NCBI GenBank assembly: GCA_002404095.1
Contig: DHJA01000286.1
Coordinates: forward strand, 1 to 20,288
DNA length: 20,288 bases
Direction: 5' to 3'
Origin: Planctomycetaceae bacterium UBA4732
GTDB taxonomy: Bacteria; Planctomycetota; Planctomycetia; Gemmatales; Gemmataceae
Shown here: piece after piece, positions 14,137-20,252 of the stretch
Position numbering within the stretch: the stretch's first letter is position 1
How the letters are laid out: the number at the start of each line of letters is the position of its first letter
The notes under the pieces: generated by a model
What the model was told of the DNA's origin: nothing
The model's input: the letters and a program-made list of their open reading frames with translations, nothing else
The model's database searches: none
Made by a program: the position numbers and the translations under genes

Positions 14137-14874
14137 ATGACTGTCTCCATTGTCTGTTCGAATTGCAGCAGGAAGCTTACTGCCCCGGAAAAGGCGGCTG
14201 GCAAGACACTGAAATGCCCCGCCTGTGGGAAACTGCTGGCTATCCAAAGAATAATGAACCAGCCTAGAAGGACCGATCCAGATCGGCCACCTATTAGGGA
14301 GTCAGCTATCCCGGATTGGTTAGACGACGTCGCCCAGCCCAAAAGGGCCGATCTGGAGCCGCCCCCTCAGGGCCGAAGTCCGCGGCCAAAAGCCAAAAAA
14401 GACACGCAGACTATACTTTTCCTCCTAGGCATCATCGCCATTCTGACCATTATATTGGCCTCAAGTATTCTATCAATGACTGGGCAATTCAAACCGTTCA
14501 GCTCCAAAACCGATCCGGTCTCAGGCTCTGAAATGGCACAGGCTCGACAAAGTCTTGACAATGCGTTAGACGCATGTGAAGAAATGAAGCCGGGCTGGGG
14601 CTTGTTGGGCATGATACCGCCTCATAACCCCTTGTCCAAGCTGCTCGATTACAAAATCATTTCCTTTGATGCCAAGCGAGGGGGCGGGGGTAACTATTTC
14701 GTGGCTTCGGTGGTAATACAATTGGAAACGCATGCCTTCGGAGAAATTGGAGGCGGCCCGGTAGTGGCATACCAAGTCATCTACGAAATCAGGCGCAGCA
14801 GCGGTATGGACCCTAATTCCGGTCCTTGGTCGATTTACCAAGAGAAAGTAAAACGCTATTTTCCCGTGCCTTAG
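14137..14874 (+). CDS. Zinc-ribbon single-pass membrane protein, function unknown
   Basis: ATG 14137 is chosen because the fold starts there: MTVSIVCSNCSRKLTAPEKA leads into a four-Cys zinc ribbon (CSNC near residues 7-10 and CPAC near 27-30, plus the GK-rich spacer typical of planctomycete zinc-ribbon leaders). An open frame reaches back to 13966 but looks non-coding. The product is 245 aa. After a Pro/Lys/Arg-rich cytoplasmic linker there is one hydrophobic helix near residues 90-112 (TILFLLGIIAILTIILASSI). The remaining 130 or so residues form an unidentified domain containing a Gly-rich turn (KRGGGGNYF) and beta-strand-like stretches. Topology is probably cytoplasmic zinc ribbon and external C-terminal domain. 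AAGGTG at 14127-14132 is a weak ribosome binding site. Codon use is less GC-rich than that of the kinases. Confidence 0.75.
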   Translation: MTVSIVCSNCSRKLTAPEKAAGKTLKCPACGKLLAIQRIMNQPRRTDPDRPPIRESAIPDWLDDVAQPKRADLEPPPQGRSPRPKAKKDTQTILFLLGIIAILTIILASSILSMTGQFKPFSSKTDPVSGSEMAQARQSLDNALDACEEMKPGWGLLGMIPPHNPLSKLLDYKIISFDAKRGGGGNYFVASVVIQLETHAFGEIGGGPVVAYQVIYEIRRSSGMDPNSGPWSIYQEKVKRYFPVP

Positions 14875-14940
14875 CGTTTTCGCAACGTAGGCGTAGTGCG
14901 AGCGAGAGGTACGGGTTTTCGCAAGGTCCTGATAAGCTCA

Positions 14941-14955
14941 GGCTTTCGGAAAGCC
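14941..14955 (+). terminator. Short hairpin downstream of the zinc-ribbon gene
   Basis: GGCTTT and AAAGCC form a 6-bp stem around CGG, 67 bp after the stop codon, with a T-rich stretch (TATTTTTG) about 11 bp later. The distance to the T-run is longer than in a standard terminator, so this is a weak candidate. Confidence 0.25.
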
Positions 14956-15071
14956 GTTACCACCTATTTTTGCCGCTTAACGAGTCGGAAATCCATTTTA
15001 CGACAATGCGGATAGCGAAAGCCTAATACCTGCGCCCCGAACCACCGGTAAGTCGGATTGGAGGATAGAAA

Positions 15072-15833
15072 GTGGCCGCCTTCTACGGACTTCGCAAATT
15101 GAAGCACCCTGACGACTGGAAGGGTCTCGCCGGTGGGTGGAAACCCAAGCGCTCCGCGTACGAACTGGCGCATACGTGGCAACTTGCCAACGGGCTGCCG
15201 ACGCCGATATACTTGGCGCTCAATACGTCCGGTCACGCCGTGCTGCACAACATAAAACTGGACCGTTGTTTCGTCGAGATGCCTGTCTTTCTCGAAAGCC
15301 GCCGGGCGCCGTCAGTAACCGACATCATGTGTTATGGCCGAAATGCGGATAAAGAGTGCATTGTAATGGCCGTCGAGGGCAAAGCAAGCGAGCCTTTTGC
15401 GGAAAGGGTTTCCTGGTGGTTGCGTGGCGAGGCAAGCGATTGTCCACTCACGCTCGTGGTACGCCCATCAAGGCGTCGGCGCCTTGATTTCCTCGGTCAG
15501 CATCTTCGCATGACAATCGGGGATGGTAGCCGGCTTCGGTACCAGCTCATGCATCGCACCGTTTCTGCCATTCTTCAAGCGAAGCTTCACGGCGCTGCCG
15601 CTGCGGTCGTCGTGGTGCATACATTTGGCGAGCATGGAGTGGACAACTGGAACGACTACTGCGAGTTTCTACGCGGACTCGGCGCGGACCCTTCAACTCC
15701 AATGGTCGTTGTTGGTCCGCGAGACCTCGGTCACGGCTTCGACGTTCCTACGTACTTCCTATGGTGGCCAGATTCTTGCTATGTAGCGCCCGGACAAGAA
15801 GTCACTCAGCCCCCAACGGTCCACGGGAAGTAG
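15072..15833 (+). CDS. DUF6946-like protein, possible PD-(D/E)XK-type fold
   Basis: GTG 15072 follows GGAGGA (15060-15065) at 6 nt, giving 253 aa. The sequence SAYELAHTWQLANGLP near residue 28, the central AVEGKASEPF (100-109) and RYQLMHRTVSAILQA (156-170) look like the conserved blocks of a DUF6946-type family; that match is from memory and unsearched. Asp84 (SVTDI), Glu102 and Lys104 (E-G-K) on adjoining predicted strands resemble the D...ExK metal site of restriction-endonuclease-like folds, which would suggest nucleic-acid cleavage, but this is inference. The region 175-185 (AAAAVVVVHTFG) looks like a core beta-strand. It has no membrane segment. It stands alone between the zinc-ribbon gene and a toxin-antitoxin patch, a setting that would fit a defence-related role without proving it. 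Confidence 0.75.
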   Translation: MAAFYGLRKLKHPDDWKGLAGGWKPKRSAYELAHTWQLANGLPTPIYLALNTSGHAVLHNIKLDRCFVEMPVFLESRRAPSVTDIMCYGRNADKECIVMAVEGKASEPFAERVSWWLRGEASDCPLTLVVRPSRRRRLDFLGQHLRMTIGDGSRLRYQLMHRTVSAILQAKLHGAAAAVVVVHTFGEHGVDNWNDYCEFLRGLGADPSTPMVVVGPRDLGHGFDVPTYFLWWPDSCYVAPGQEVTQPPTVHGK

Positions 15834-15902
15834 ACCGGCTCATACACGGCTTCGTGTCGGCCGAGTTCGTCGCTCTGGCCAAGGCGTGTTGCCTCCCAGA
15901 CT
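15834..15902 (+). pseudogene. Remnant of a PIN-domain toxin gene (internal fragment)
   Basis: Immediately after the stop of the preceding gene, one frame reads RLIHGFVSAEFVALAKACCL and a few further residues. This resembles the second conserved segment of PIN toxins (RLTHxYVLAEFVALAxAR, with the conserved Glu). There is no start codon of its own, no first Asp motif and no C-terminal acidic motifs, so it is a fragment. Another PIN fragment at 16365-16550 holds the complementary N-terminal part. The call rests on one short motif and is tentative. Confidence 0.45.
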
Positions 15903-15977
15903 GCCCGACATCGAGAAATCTCCCTTCGGCGTATTCTTCCCGATGGTATAGTACCAGCATGAAATCCACAAAGAACA

Positions 15978-15987
15978 CCCCCCCCCC
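15978..15987 (+). repeat. Homopolymeric 10-C tract at the start of the antitoxin-like gene
   Basis: Ten consecutive C lie between ATG 15959 (frame reading MKSTKNTPPP) and ATG 15991 (frame of the antitoxin-like protein). With 10 C the two frames do not join; with 11 or 8 C the upstream ATG would give a longer protein, MKSTKNTPP...MDRLVSPL. Long G/C tracts at starts are classic slippage sites, so this may be a phase-variable switch, a decayed start, or a sequencing indel. Confidence 0.7.
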
Positions 15988-15990
15988 ATC

Positions 15991-16365
15991 ATGGACCGCC
16001 TCGTATCCCCGCTCGGCGAATGGCTGACGCCGGAATCGGTTCGCCGCCTGCTCGCGCTCCAACCCGACGCCGATTTGCAGGCGCGCGTCGATGAGATGGC
16101 GACGCGCCACACGGAAGGCCAGCTTACGCCGGAAGCGCAGGCCGAATACCGACGGTACGTTTCCTATGCCACGTTTATCGCCATCTTGAAGTCGAAAGCG
16201 CGGCAACTGCCTGCCATGCCGGTGACGGCCGAAAAGAATGCGGCGCGGGACCGGTTTGAGCGTCACTTCGGCGAGGTCAACCTTGGCCGCGCGACAGGCG
16301 CGGATAACGAGGGCATCGACGCCGATCTGGCCCGCGCTTATGCCGACAACCATGAAGAAGGCTGA
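15991..16365 (+). CDS. Antitoxin-like protein of an orphan toxin-antitoxin locus
   Basis: The product from ATG 15991 is 124 aa. Residues 1-73 (DRLVSPLGEWLTPESVRRLLAL..., ending FIAILKSKARQL) resemble a planctomycete module often found beside PIN toxins. The last 40 residues (RDRFERHFGEVNLG, then ADNEGIDADLARAY) resemble the C-terminal tails by which VapB- or RHH-type antitoxins bind their toxin. The protein may thus be a fusion of two modules. No Shine-Dalgarno sequence precedes 15991; the alternative start 15959 is separated by the 10-C tract. The stop codon overlaps the ATG of the next frame (TGATG, 16363-16367), the usual coupling of antitoxin and PIN toxin, but that toxin is truncated. 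DNA binding and toxin neutralisation are inferred, not shown. Confidence 0.6.
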   Translation: MDRLVSPLGEWLTPESVRRLLALQPDADLQARVDEMATRHTEGQLTPEAQAEYRRYVSYATFIAILKSKARQLPAMPVTAEKNAARDRFERHFGEVNLGRATGADNEGIDADLARAYADNHEEG

Positions 16366-16550
16366 TGCTCCTGGACACTTCGGGCCTGCTGTTTCTGCAT
16401 CACCAAGCAAAGCCGTTCCATCACGAGACATTTCGGACGTATCACGCGGCGCCCGTCCGACCGACTCAGGGCTATGTATTGGCCGAGACCGAGGATGCTA
16501 CCGCCGGAACTCGTTCGCACCGACTAACTACCGCCGGCCTGGTCGAGTAG
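16365..16550 (+). pseudogene. Truncated PIN-domain (VapC-like) toxin
   Basis: ATG 16365 overlaps the stop of the antitoxin-like gene. MLLDTSGLLFLHHQAKPFHH contains the first PIN Asp (Asp4) and its typical context, and QGYVLAE (about residues 35-41) contains the second acidic residue. After that the sequence changes abruptly (TEDATAGTRSH...) and stops at residue 61, where VapC proteins normally run to about 130 aa. The distal acidic residues needed for the metal-dependent RNase site are absent. An inactivating deletion near 16490 is inferred. The fragment at 15834-15902 covers roughly the segment that should follow here. Confidence 0.65.
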
Positions 16551-16584
16551 AATACCACAAGTATTGGGTCGAAAGGAGCATTCC

Positions 16585-16893
16585 ATGAGCCTTCAAGAAA
16601 TCGTGGTCACGGGAATCATCAAACCCGACGGCACACTCGATCTGGACCAAAAGACGAACTTGGCGCCGGGTCGCGTAACGGTCGTGCTGCGGCAAGAGTC
16701 GGAGGCGCCGACGCCGCGAGAGGATTGGTGGCAATTCATGCAACGAACCAGGCGTGAGTTGGAAGCGGCGGGCAGCCGCTTCATGAATGAACAGGAAGTG
16801 AGCGCCCACATCGAATGGTTGCGGGAAGGCGATCCAATCGATGACCTACTCCAAGAGGCGGTCGAGGATCGTGCGGGTCGGGAGCGGCCCTAA
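16585..16893 (+). CDS. VapB-type antitoxin of an intact toxin-antitoxin pair
   Basis: ATG 16585 lies 6 nt after AAAGGAG (16572-16578), giving 102 aa; the longer frame to 16564 lacks such support. The N-terminal half (IVVTGIIKPDGTLDLDQK, then NLAPGRVTVVLRQ) is a compact beta-rich segment of the AbrB/MazE-like antitoxin style. The C-terminal half is helical and acidic (IEWLREGDPIDDLLQEAVED), fitting a toxin-binding tail. The stop codon shares its last base with the toxin start (TAATG, 16891-16895), so the pair is translationally coupled. It probably neutralises the PIN toxin downstream and represses the operon; those roles come from knowledge of VapBC families. Confidence 0.75.
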   Translation: MSLQEIVVTGIIKPDGTLDLDQKTNLAPGRVTVVLRQESEAPTPREDWWQFMQRTRRELEAAGSRFMNEQEVSAHIEWLREGDPIDDLLQEAVEDRAGRERP

Positions 16894-17294
16894 TGCGAAT
16901 CTACTGCGACAGCTGCATCCTGATCTATTTCTACGACCACATCGGGTCGTTCAACGTGCGGGCGGTGAATCGGCTAATGGCCTTCGCCGCCGCAGGTGAT
17001 CGGATCGCTGTCAGCGATCTCGTGCGCCTGGAATGCCGAGTCAAACCGTTCAAGAACCACGACGCGGCGAAACTAGCGGTTTTTGACGCATTCTTTGGCC
17101 GGCCAGACGTAGAGATCGTACCCATCACGACAACCGTTTTCGACCGGGCCATGACCATCCGGGCCGCGCACGGCTTCAAACTCGGCGACTCCTTGCACTT
17201 GGCGGCCGCAACGGAGTCTCGCTGCGATGGCTTTCTAACCAACGACATGCGATTATCAGCGTTCAGCGCCGTCCCTGTGGAAATGCTGCCCTGA
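16893..17294 (+). CDS. PIN-domain ribonuclease toxin (VapC-like)
   Basis: 133 aa, the usual VapC length. The four acidic PIN positions are all visible: Asp6 (YCDSC), Glu47 (RLECRV), Asp99 (KLGDSLHLAAA) and Asp118 (FLTNDMRL). They form the Mg/Mn site of a PIN-fold RNase, which in VapC toxins cleaves tRNA, rRNA or mRNA and arrests growth when the antitoxin is lost. The gene overlaps its antitoxin by one base in TAATG. It appears complete, unlike the PIN fragments 500-1000 bp upstream. The specific RNA target cannot be read from the sequence. Confidence 0.9.
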   Translation: MRIYCDSCILIYFYDHIGSFNVRAVNRLMAFAAAGDRIAVSDLVRLECRVKPFKNHDAAKLAVFDAFFGRPDVEIVPITTTVFDRAMTIRAAHGFKLGDSLHLAAATESRCDGFLTNDMRLSAFSAVPVEMLP

Positions 17295-17454
17295 GCGACG
17301 CGGCGGGCGCCGTGTTCACGCAAGATCCTGCGTTTCACACACTTCCTGGCGCGCCTTTCCTAAGGGCGAGTGCGAGGTCGAGGTAGTCAGGGACGCTGGT
17401 CTTGTTGAGAAGCCGATGGTAAAGTTCACCAACCTATTACGCACATAGGCGAGT
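17295..17454. other. 160-bp convergent gap, no secure gene
   Basis: It lies between the stops of the VapC-like toxin and the minus-strand NTF2-like gene. On the minus strand a short open stretch reads LLNKTSVPDYLDLALALRKG (about 17350-17423) and looks protein-like, possibly a relic of a lost gene, but there is no start codon and I cannot name a family. No strong terminator hairpin was found. Confidence 0.3.
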
Positions 17455-17844
17455 TTACACAGCAAGCGGCGTCCGGTGAAAATGGACGTGCCGCCATTTG
17501 CCGTCCTTGCGTTGCCAGACGCGCGTCTCGACGTTGGCGCTCGTCGTCGGCGCCCCTTCGGCGCCGACGCGCTGCACCAGCCGCTGACAGACAACGACGG
17601 CCACGTCACCCATGACGCGGACGTGCGGAGCGCATTGCGTGGTCTGACTGCGGCCGCGGATGCCGCCGAGATCGAAGTAGAAGCGGTGGAACTCCAAGCC
17701 TTCAATGACCTGACCGTGCGACTCCGGCTCGACCGCGGTTAATGACGGATCGCACAACTCCTGATAGGTCGCCCAATCGCCGCCGGCAATGCTGTCCAGC
17801 AGGCGTTGATTCAGCGACAACAATTCTTGCGTGGCGTCGGCCAT
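17455..17844 (-). CDS. Stand-alone CaMKII association-domain (NTF2-like) protein
   Basis: 129 aa from ATG 17844, with GGAG 11-14 nt upstream on the minus strand. The whole protein matches the pattern of the CaMKII association domain, an NTF2-like cone fold: LLSLNQRLLDSIAGGDWATY (helix), LCDPSLTAVEPES, EGLEFHRFYFDLGG near 48-61, and the C-terminal strands ETRVWQRKDGKWRHVHFHR at 106-124. In eukaryotes this domain assembles kinase holoenzymes; bacterial stand-alone versions have no fixed function and may oligomerise or bind small ligands. It lies downstream of the glycosylase gene on the same strand, separated by a 29-bp inverted repeat. Fold assignment is good; function is unknown. Confidence 0.85.
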   Translation of the reverse strand: MADATQELLSLNQRLLDSIAGGDWATYQELCDPSLTAVEPESHGQVIEGLEFHRFYFDLGGIRGRSQTTQCAPHVRVMGDVAVVVCQRLVQRVGAEGAPTTSANVETRVWQRKDGKWRHVHFHRTPLAV

Positions 17845-17857
17845 TTTCTTTCTCCAG

Positions 17858-17942
17858 GGCGAACGGCCGGCGTGAGCCGGCTGGTACGGGATGGTGTCAG
17901 CGACGCTACACTATACCAGCCGGCTCACGCCGGCCGTTCGCC
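17858..17942. repeat. Perfect 29-bp inverted repeat, REP-like palindrome
   Basis: 17858-17886 and 17914-17942 are exact reverse complements over 29 bp around a 27-nt spacer that itself holds a weaker palindrome (CAGCG/CGCTA region). The arm core CGGCCGGCGTGAGCCGGC is a sequence style I associate with dispersed planctomycete repeats. The right arm overlaps the end of the glycosylase gene, so its last residues GERPA and the stop TGA come from the repeat. It lies between two co-directional minus-strand genes and could act as a terminator or mRNA stabiliser. Confidence 0.8.
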
Positions 17943-18500
17943 TGTCGCTTCGCGCAACGCCCGGAACAGGCGGGCGAGGTCGGCCGGTTGGTGATGCGCG
18001 TTGAGTCCGCTGGGGCTGGGCAACACCCAAATCCCCGCATCGACCAATCGCTCCTCTTGCAAACCGATCTTCGCCAGCGGACGATGGAAGCCCGTGCGGT
18101 ACGAAGTCAAGCCGAGGAAGGCGACCATCCGCGGTCGATAACGGCGGACCTTGCACTCCAGAATAATCGCTCCCTGACGTAATTCATCGTCGGAAAGCTC
18201 GTCGGCCCGCGCCGTGCCGCGCGCCACGATGTTCGTAAGGCCATATCCCAGGGACAACAGTTCTCGCTCCTCGAACGGCGTGAGCAAGCGCGGCGTAAAT
18301 CCGCCGGCGTACAGCGCGGGCCAAAAGCGGTTGCCCGGCCGGCCATAGTGACGGCGGATCGCGGCGGAATAGAGGCCGGGGTTGATGCCGCAGAACAGCA
18401 CGCGCAAGCCGGGAGCGATGAGGTCCGGGACGAGGCCGTCGTGAGCGGCGGCGAGCTGCTCGGCCGTCGGCCTCCAAGGCTTATTAGCGATCTTATTCAT
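17925..18500 (-). CDS. mug: G:T/U mismatch-specific DNA glycosylase (MUG/TDG family)
   Basis: 191 aa from ATG 18500. MUG/TDG enzymes remove uracil or thymine mispaired with guanine by flipping the base and cutting the N-glycosidic bond, starting base excision repair. The sequence has motif 1 GINPG at 38-42 (LFCGINPGLYSA, with the Asn at the water-activating position), NRFW at 57-60, and motif 2 LPSPSGLNAHH at 160-170 (intercalating loop). Length fits the family. No clear Shine-Dalgarno sequence precedes the start. The stop codon and last five residues are formed by a REP-like palindrome, so the C-terminal end may have been altered by insertion. A second bulged palindrome lies upstream at 18528-18548, between this gene and the HEAT gene. 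Confidence 0.9.
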   Translation of the reverse strand: MNKIANKPWRPTAEQLAAAHDGLVPDLIAPGLRVLFCGINPGLYSAAIRRHYGRPGNRFWPALYAGGFTPRLLTPFEERELLSLGYGLTNIVARGTARADELSDDELRQGAIILECKVRRYRPRMVAFLGLTSYRTGFHRPLAKIGLQEERLVDAGIWVLPSPSGLNAHHQPADLARLFRALREATGERPA

Positions 18501-18527
18501 ACGATGTCAGCCGGCTCGTCAGAAACT

Positions 18528-18548
18528 CCGGGCGCTAACGCGGCCCGG
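18528..18548. terminator. Bulged GC-rich hairpin between the HEAT gene and mug
   Basis: CCGGGCGC (18528-18535) pairs with GCGGCCCGG (18540-18548) around TAAC, with one bulged base. AGCCGGCT-type sequence flanks it at 18510-18517. In the 61-bp gap after the HEAT stop it could end that transcript. Together with the 29-bp palindrome on the other side of mug it suggests repeated insertion of related GC-rich palindromes. Confidence 0.45.
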
Positions 18549-18561
18549 CTCGCCAAGAGGC

Positions 18562-20184
18562 TTAGGCTAATCCCGCGCTGCGTAGCTTGCTTTTGGCGGC
18601 TTGCCCTAGCTTCGTTCGAGGCGAACGCTTCAACACGCGCTTCAGGATCTCCGCCCCCGCCTTCTTTGCTCGACCTTCCTGCTCCGCCAAGTGAAAACCC
18701 AGATAATAGAGGTCTTCGGGGCCGAGCCATTTCATTTGCTCCGTCTGCCGTACCAATTCGCCGTCGTCCTGCTGACTGAGACTGACGAACTGGTGGAGGC
18801 ATGGGTCGGCGCCGCGCGATTCCGCCGCCAAGTCCTTGCCGGATTCTTTTAGTCCGCAGGCCGCCAGCTCTAGGCGAAGCGCGAAACCGCAAGCGGGGTC
18901 GCGCCCTAAAAGCCTTAGGTACGTCAATGCGGCTGTGTAGGCTTTTTTCTTCCGATGAGCCAGCGCACGCTGTTCCAGGCGGTCGCGCAGGTCGGCCGCG
19001 TCCGACTCGCGCAACAAAAACAACAACGGGTCAGCGCGGCGATCCGCCGCTTCCAGGTACACGCTCGTTTTCTCAAACACTTCATCGCGCCATGCGACCG
19101 AGTAGTCCTTGGCGAACGGCGCTTGCGCTCGCGCCATGGGCCAAGCCTGATCGGGCGATTCCGCCTCCAGAAGGGCGGAGGTTAGCGCTTTACGGCCGTG
19201 TTCAAGCCGAGTCAGACGGCCGAGTGCGGCCTCGCGCAAGCCGCGGTCGGCGTGCCGTAATTGCAGCACCAGGGCCGCCGCCGTCTCCGCCGTGTCCCGA
19301 TCGCCTACTTTTTGCAGCGCCAGCTGACGCACCGCCACGTCCGGGGCGCGCAACAGCGCCAACCATTCCGCCGCGAGACGGTCGTTAATCGGCAGCCGTT
19401 GAAGAATCACCAGGGCAGGCGCGGCGATGCGGAAGTCCCTGTCGGCGGCACTGGCGAATAGTCGCTTTAATTGATCTTTTGTGGGGGCGTTCGCCCACTT
19501 GCCGACGGCTTGCAACGCCGCCGCCCGGACCTCCGGCGGATGCGGCGGCGCCACCTTGTCCCACAGGGCGGCGCCGGCGCGTGGGTCGTCCAGAGCGGCC
19601 AGCAGGCGCACCACGGCCGCCTGGTTCACGGAAGAAAGCGTCGTCTTGCGGTCGTTGGCGAGTTCGAGGAGTTGGTCCGTCCACGCCTGGCGTTGTGGAG
19701 CGGCAAGCGTTGGAATTTGTTCGGCGAGCGAGCGAACCGCCGCCTCGACCACACCGGGATCTTTGTCGAGAAGGACGGCAGCCGCCGCGGCCGTGGCGCT
19801 GGCAGTGCCCCCGCCGGCCAACGCGGCCGCGATGTAACGCCGTAGACCGGGCGCGACCTTCGGCATCAGCTCTTGCAGGGCGCGCGTGCCCTTGGCGCCG
19901 AGATGCGCCGCCGCGTGGGCAGCCGCGTCCGCCTCCTCGCCGCCTTCTTTGATCCGCGAAAGCAGCCGCGGAAGGGCCGACTCGATGCGCAGCTTGCCGA
20001 TGGTTCGCACCACCTCAAGACGGACGGACGAATCGGCGTCGTCAAGAGCGTCGCCGAGCGCCTTGGCCACGTCGCCGTCGCGGACGCCGAGTTCGCCGAG
20101 GACCAGCGCGGCCGCACGGCGCACGTCCGGCGGATGGTCCGTGTGCAGCAGGCGCAACAGTTTGTTCGTCGGAACCTGCGTCAT
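18562..20184 (-). CDS. HEAT-repeat protein, function unknown
   Basis: 540 aa from ATG 20184 to a TAA at 18564-18562. The first 330 residues or so are tandem helical pairs of HEAT type (for example HPPDVRRAAALVLGELG, DSSVRLEVVRTIGKL, HPPEVRAAALQAVGKW, DVAVRQLALQKVGDRD), each with the conserved Pro, Asp/Val and Arg pattern. The remaining part is also helical but less regular, ending in a Lys/Arg-rich tail (KRVLKRSPRTKLGQAAKSK). There is no signal peptide or membrane helix, so it is probably a cytoplasmic scaffold or binding protein; PBS-lyase-like HEAT proteins are abundant in planctomycetes. No catalytic motif is visible. It is the first gene of the minus-strand group, with a candidate promoter at 20225-20252. 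Confidence 0.88.
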   Translation of the reverse strand: MTQVPTNKLLRLLHTDHPPDVRRAAALVLGELGVRDGDVAKALGDALDDADSSVRLEVVRTIGKLRIESALPRLLSRIKEGGEEADAAAHAAAHLGAKGTRALQELMPKVAPGLRRYIAAALAGGGTASATAAAAAVLLDKDPGVVEAAVRSLAEQIPTLAAPQRQAWTDQLLELANDRKTTLSSVNQAAVVRLLAALDDPRAGAALWDKVAPPHPPEVRAAALQAVGKWANAPTKDQLKRLFASAADRDFRIAAPALVILQRLPINDRLAAEWLALLRAPDVAVRQLALQKVGDRDTAETAAALVLQLRHADRGLREAALGRLTRLEHGRKALTSALLEAESPDQAWPMARAQAPFAKDYSVAWRDEVFEKTSVYLEAADRRADPLLFLLRESDAADLRDRLEQRALAHRKKKAYTAALTYLRLLGRDPACGFALRLELAACGLKESGKDLAAESRGADPCLHQFVSLSQQDDGELVRQTEQMKWLGPEDLYYLGFHLAEQEGRAKKAGAEILKRVLKRSPRTKLGQAAKSKLRSAGLA

Positions 20185-20224
20185 GTCGGTCCTGCGTCGG
20201 AACGCTTCGCTATCCCTCGTTCAT

Positions 20225-20252
20225 GCTATAAAGGGATTCCGGCAAGGTCCAA
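20225..20252 (-). promoter_or_regulatory. Weak sigma-70-like promoter for the HEAT gene
   Basis: On the minus strand TTGGAC (20252-20247) and TATAGC (20230-20225) are spaced by 16 bp, about 40 nt before the ATG at 20184. The -35 match is only partial. The call depends on position and on the AT-rich -10 in otherwise GC-rich DNA. Confidence 0.3.

Noticed and set aside
14009..14140. 43-codon frame overlapping the zinc-ribbon gene by ATGA
   Set aside because: The overlap and a GGAG upstream are suggestive, but the translation resembles no known family and the stretch lies at a deletion boundary, so it is kept only as a note.
17350..17423. Minus-strand protein-like stretch LLNKTSVPDYLDLALALRKG
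   Set aside because: It has no start codon, is very short, and I cannot match it to a family; possibly a gene relic.
18801..19388. 195-codon plus-strand open frame opposite the HEAT gene
   Set aside because: Pro/Arg-rich shadow of a clear HEAT-repeat gene on the other strand.
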